The position numbers and the translations under genes were made by a program. A model generated the notes under the pieces. The model made no database searches. It was given only the letters and a program-made list of their open reading frames with translations, and had not been told where the DNA came from. A DNA stretch of 10,161 bases, taken from assembly GCA_003165095.1 (NCBI GenBank), contig PLSH01000419.1, positions 1 to 10,161 of the forward strand, read 5' to 3'. Below, piece after piece: positions 8,437 through 10,161 of the stretch. Within the stretch, counting starts at the first letter, position 1. Every line of letters starts with the position of its first letter. This stretch comes from Acidobacteriaceae bacterium (GTDB lineage Bacteria; Acidobacteriota; Terriglobia; Terriglobales; Acidobacteriaceae).

Positions 8437-8593
8437 CGCCGCAGGCCGAGAATCCTGTCGCCGGGGTGGATGGCCGAAGTTGCCTGCCGGCTTTGTCCGC
8501 AAGACTCTATCTCCCAAAAGCGCGGGGAATCGAAACCCCGTTCCATGGCCAGCCGCGGCATGGGGCCTCGGCGCAAGGTTTTACGGTCCGCCC

Positions 8594-8617
8594 GCCCCGG
8601 TCGTGGTTTGCCGGGGC
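8594..8617 (-). repeat. Perfect 7-bp GC hairpin in the bamA leader
   Basis: GCCCCGG (8594-8600) and CCGGGGC (8611-8617) pair perfectly around a 10-base loop. A second stem, ACCGG (8618-8622) with CCGGT (8639-8643), begins at the very next base, so the two could stack in the transcript. No T-run follows on either strand, so this is not an intrinsic terminator. The function is unknown; a leader structure that affects stability or ribosome access is possible. Confidence 0.5.
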
Positions 8618-8672
8618 ACCGGGTTTGCGGCAAGTCAGCCGGTGAGGGCCAGACCGCATTTGCCGAAGGGCA

Positions 8673-8762
8673 TTGATCCCAGAAATCAAATGTCCCCAGG
8701 AATCGCCGTTTACTTCCTCGGGAGCTGAAATTCGTCCCAGAAACGATTTTTTGCTTCCTGGG
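8673..8762 (-). repeat. TTYCTGGG repeat cluster in the bamA leader
   Basis: Reading the minus strand, TTTCTGGG occurs at 8736-8743 and 8678-8685, TTCCTGGG at 8695-8702, and the complement CCCAGGAA at 8755-8762. Two copies are flanked by different but self-complementary arms around the same TTCTGGG core: TTGAT/ATCAA (8673-8689) and TCGT/ACGA (8732-8746). The CCCAGGAA copy can pair with any of the three, perfectly with the middle one and with one G-U pair with the others. The same core in different matched stems suggests structural RNA or a repeated binding site. I do not recognise it as a known family. Confidence 0.5.
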
Positions 8763-8766
8763 GTGG

Positions 8767-8797
8767 AGTATAAGCAACCATACGCAGCTTCCGACAC
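8767..8797 (-). promoter_or_regulatory. bamA: Putative bamA promoter (-10 TATACT)
   Basis: The minus strand carries TTATACT with its -10 hexamer TATACT at 8767-8772. A good -35 is not evident: at 17-bp spacing the hexamer is GTCGGA (8790-8795), a poor match to TTGACA, so an activator or alternative sigma may be needed. The eight bases CTTATACT are identical to the box of the divergent promoter. Placement upstream of bamA supports the call; the start of transcription is inferred near 8760. Confidence 0.4.
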
Positions 8798-8815
8798 TCC
8801 ACATTAGCGACGCAC

Positions 8816-8844
8816 AGTTCGTAAGCGCCGCTTACCCTTATACT
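8816..8844 (+). promoter_or_regulatory. Putative sigma factor operon promoter with 15-bp palindromic operator
   Basis: TATACT at 8839-8844 is a good -10 box about 58 bases before the sigma ATG. The -35 region (AGTTCG or GTTCGT near 8816-8822) is weak. Between them lies a perfect palindrome, GTAAGCG-C-CGCTTAC at 8821-8835, filling the spacer, where a bound dimer would block or remodel the promoter. The palindrome and box are seen directly; operator function is inferred. Confidence 0.45.
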
Positions 8845-8902
8845 AACGAAGGAAGCCAAGCGTACGCAGACCCGGTTTGGCCACTGAACCCCAAGGAAGC
8901 GC

Positions 8903-9592
8903 ATGTCCGATTCCCCACTTCCCAGGCAAGTAACCAATTCAACGCACACCAACCGCGCAGGGGCATCCGTCGGGGCGGGAGGGAACCGGCCTGTATCGTT
9001 TACGCGGGCATCTCCTCCAGACCCTGGAGAAGCCGATGCGCTGGCACGCGCGCAGGCCGGCGACCACCACGCCTTTGCCCAACTTTACTCTCTCCACAAG
9101 CGGCGCATCTATTCTCTCTGCCTGCGCATGGTGGGCAATGTTGCGGAAGCGGAAGACCTGACGCAGGAAGCGTTTCTTCAACTGCATCGCAAGATTGGGA
9201 CGTTTCGCGGCGATTCGGCGTTTTCAACGTGGCTGCACCGTTTGGCGATCAACGTGGTGCTGATGCAACTGCGCAAGAAGAGCCTGTCGCTGATTTCACT
9301 GGACGAAGCCATGGAGCCGGCGCCGGAGGAGGGTCCGGGGCGCAGCTTCGGAGCTCCCGACCTGATGCTGACGGGGGCCATCGACCGGCTGGCGCTGGAG
9401 CGGGCGGTTGCGAATTTGCCGGCCGGGTACCGTCTCATATTTATCCTTCACGACGTGGAAGGGTTCGAGCATAATGAGATTGCCGCCATGCTGGACTGCT
9501 CGATTGGAAACAGCAAATCTCAGCTGCACAAGGCGCGGTTGAAGCTGCGTGACGCCTTGCGCATCAACACCGAGCTGGAGGAGCGGGCATGA
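8903..9592 (+). CDS. ECF (extracytoplasmic function) RNA polymerase sigma factor, RpoE/SigR-like
   Basis: A 229-residue group IV sigma factor. Region 2 spans about residues 45-124, with the core-binding and -10-binding stretch EAEDLTQEAFLQLHRKIGTF followed by STWLHRLAIN. Region 4 spans about 166-222, starting NLPAGYRLIFILHDVEGF and including the helix-turn-helix HNEIAAMLDCSIGNSKSQLH. A Pro/Glu-rich linker (about 125-160) separates them, and a disordered stretch of about 40 residues precedes region 2. It lacks regions 1.1 and 3, as is usual for this group. The ATG at 8903 has AAGGA five bases upstream. It directs RNA polymerase to a stress regulon; which one cannot be read from the sequence. 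Its stop overlaps the start of the zinc anti-sigma gene (ATGA), the usual layout for a sigma and its inhibitor. It is transcribed divergently from bamA, so envelope stress is one candidate input. Confidence 0.95.
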   Translation: MSDSPLPRQVTNSTHTNRAGASVGAGGNRPVSFTRASPPDPGEADALARAQAGDHHAFAQLYSLHKRRIYSLCLRMVGNVAEAEDLTQEAFLQLHRKIGTFRGDSAFSTWLHRLAINVVLMQLRKKSLSLISLDEAMEPAPEEGPGRSFGAPDLMLTGAIDRLALERAVANLPAGYRLIFILHDVEGFEHNEIAAMLDCSIGNSKSQLHKARLKLRDALRINTELEERA

Positions 9593-9831
9593 CCGGCGAA
9601 CGGAGCAACGAGAGTTGTCTTGCTTTTCAGGCGCAGCTTCCGGAACTGATCAGTTCCGGCGAAAACGCCTCGAGCCTTCCCCATATTCAGAGCTGCGAGC
9701 TTTGCCGCGCGCTGTTATCCGACCTGGAGACGATCGCCGAGGCGGCGCGCCGTTTATTTCCTGTGGTTGAGCCTCGCGACAGCCTCTGGGACAAGATCGA
9801 GACGGCGATCAAGGGCGGCTCGAACGATTAG
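9589..9831 (+). CDS. Soluble zinc-type (ZAS) anti-sigma factor
   Basis: An 80-residue protein with the ZAS signature H32-x3-C36-x2-C39 (HIQSCELC) and an upstream Cys at 10, giving C-x21-H-x3-C-x2-C. This is close to the zinc site of RsrA-type redox-sensing anti-sigma factors, where an oxidised zinc site releases the sigma factor. No membrane helix is present, so it should act in the cytoplasm on the sigma factor encoded just upstream. The ATG overlaps the sigma TGA, and a strong GGAGGAG lies five bases before it, inside the sigma gene, so the two products are probably made in matched amounts. The C-terminal helix with 'RDSLWDKIETAI' is typical of the family after the zinc site. Redox sensing is inferred from the ligand pattern only; some ZAS proteins bind zinc but do not sense redox. 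Confidence 0.87.
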   Translation: MTGERSNESCLAFQAQLPELISSGENASSLPHIQSCELCRALLSDLETIAEAARRLFPVVEPRDSLWDKIETAIKGGSND

Positions 9832-9873
9832 GCCTTTGGCCGGGAGGAAGTGTTCCTGGGAATGGGCGCCGAG

Positions 9874-9931
9874 TGGCGGCGTGGACGCCGCCAGGACAGC
9901 CGGTCTGGAGACCGGCGCTACTAATCGCCGG
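9874..9931. repeat. Twin hairpins with identical TGGA loops (REP-like), plus a competing third stem
   Basis: TGGCGGCG-TGGA-CGCCGCCA (9874-9893, 8 bp) is followed after five bases by GCCGGTC-TGGA-GACCGGC (9899-9916, 7 bp). The stems differ but the tetraloop is the same. A third perfect stem, CCGGCG/CGCCGG (9912-9917 and 9926-9931, 8-base loop), shares its left arm with the second hairpin, so the two are mutually exclusive. Lying just past the sigma/anti-sigma genes, it fits a REP/BIME-type mobile palindrome that may stabilise mRNA 3' ends. Confidence 0.6.
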
Positions 9932-9977
9932 AGACACACTTGAATATGGCTCGGCGGAGCTTGGGAAAAGTCCTGAA

Positions 9978-10016
9978 AAGTGAGCTATTTCGCGCCACTC
10001 ACTTCGCGCGGTTTTT
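9978..10016 (+). terminator. Possible intrinsic terminator with a competing upstream stem
   Basis: CGCGC (9991-9995) pairs with GCGCG (10006-10010) around a 10-base loop and is followed after one G by TTTTT (10012-10016), a terminator-like layout. The loop contains CTCACTT (9998-10004), which can instead pair perfectly with AAGTGAG (9978-9984), breaking the terminator stem. This resembles an attenuator. A true pseudoknot is unlikely because the connecting loop would be a single base. Confidence 0.4.
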
Positions 10017-10053
10017 GGCCGATAGACCCCTCGAAAGGCAAAGTGCGATCAAG

Positions 10054-10092
10054 ACCCGCAGCCGGGAGGGCTGGGGGTGCCGTGTTTTTTTT
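10054..10092 (+). terminator. Possible intrinsic terminator with eight-T run
   Basis: ACCC (10054-10057) pairs with GGGT (10075-10078) and AGCC (10060-10063) with GGCT (10069-10072), closing a five-base GGGAG loop. TTTTTTTT follows at 10085-10092 after six bases, further from the stem than usual. An outer stem CCCTC/GAGGG (10028-10032 and 10093-10097) could close the whole element, so a structured small RNA or riboswitch expression platform is an alternative reading. Confidence 0.4.
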
Positions 10093-10136
10093 GAGGGATC
10101 TGGCCGTGCTGGCGGGAATTGCTCATCAAACAGTAC

Positions 10137-10161
10137 AGGGAGCCGGCAGCATAGGGAGCCG
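10137..10161. repeat. Nine-base direct repeat at the window edge
   Basis: AGGGAGCCG occurs at 10137-10145 and again at 10153-10161, 16 bases apart, with the second copy ending exactly at the window edge. It could be the start of a tandem array or chance in GC-rich sequence; only two units are visible. Confidence 0.3.

Larger units (their letters stand above)
8437..8902. other. Divergent control region between bamA and the sigma factor gene
   Basis: About 466 bases without a convincing gene. It holds outward-facing promoter-like boxes (8767-8774 for bamA, 8837-8844 for the sigma gene), a 15-bp palindrome at 8821-8835, a repeat cluster at 8673-8762, and GC-rich hairpins at 8523-8540, 8594-8617 and 8618-8643. 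If transcription starts near 8760, the bamA leader is about 320 nt, unusually long. The small open frames here (e.g. 8507-8797 and 8292-8804 minus) have no recognisable domains and overlap each other, so I do not call them genes. Confidence 0.7.
9832..10161. other. Non-coding 3' region after the anti-sigma gene
   Basis: No open frame with recognisable content is seen in these 330 bases. Small hairpins follow the anti-sigma stop at once (GGCC-TTT-GGCC at 9831-9841, AGGAA-GTG-TTCCT at 9845-9857). Then come the twin REP-like hairpins (9874-9931), two terminator-like structures (9978-10016 and 10054-10092), and a 9-base direct repeat at the window edge. The region may be the 3' end of the sigma operon, the leader of a gene beyond the window, or a small RNA gene. 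Confidence 0.65.

Noticed and set aside
8523..8540. tRNA T-arm-like sequence, GGGGTTTCGATTCCCC on the minus strand
   Set aside because: The loop has eight bases rather than seven, and no acceptor, D-arm, anticodon arm or CCA could be fitted around it. Treated as a plain hairpin.
8732..8752. Weak stem TCGT/ACGA followed by six Ts on the plus strand as a terminator
   Set aside because: A four-base AT-containing stem is too weak, and no plus-strand gene lies upstream that would need it.
1..10161. CRISPR array, insertion sequence, prophage or integron
   Set aside because: No regularly spaced repeats with unique spacers, no transposase or integrase frame, and no attachment-site duplications were seen.

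Overview
The window is GC-rich and bacterial, and its gene content is that of a diderm (Gram-negative-type) cell envelope. The protein styles (a BamA with many POTRA domains, a proline-rich start to the mature protein, a TamB encoded nearby, an RsrA-like short anti-sigma factor) and the REP-like hairpins between genes best fit Acidobacteriota (Terriglobia/Acidobacteriaceae). That placement is my inference from recall and was not tested by any search.

Layout: on the minus strand, read right to left, lies an outer-membrane biogenesis cluster: a BamA/Omp85 protein (about 8436 to 5221), then 182 non-coding bases with strong hairpins, then a small SurA-like periplasmic chaperone without a parvulin domain (5038 to 4322), then tamB (4325 to 48), whose ATG overlaps the chaperone's TGA. 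On the plus strand, diverging from bamA, lie an ECF sigma factor (8903-9592) and a soluble zinc-type anti-sigma factor (9589-9831), again with an ATGA overlap. The last 330 bases (9832-10161) hold no recognisable gene but contain REP-like twin hairpins and two terminator-like structures.

How the genes fit together: BamA inserts beta-barrel proteins into the outer membrane, the SurA-like protein should escort unfolded barrels across the periplasm, and TamB is a periplasm-spanning beta-taco protein that works with an Omp85 partner and/or carries phospholipid. No separate TamA is seen here, so the BamA is the obvious Omp85 partner for TamB. The divergent ECF/anti-sigma pair shares the 5' control region with bamA: two outward-facing CTTATACT boxes, a perfect 15-bp palindrome in the spacer of the sigma promoter, and a long, repeat-rich bamA leader. 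A regulatory link between envelope or redox stress and barrel assembly is plausible but not proven.

No clearly new gene system is visible. The least explained parts are non-coding: the bamA leader with three TTYCTGGG copies and one complementary copy, the hairpin that abuts the chaperone start codon, the TGGA-loop twin hairpins, and the structured 3' region after the anti-sigma gene.
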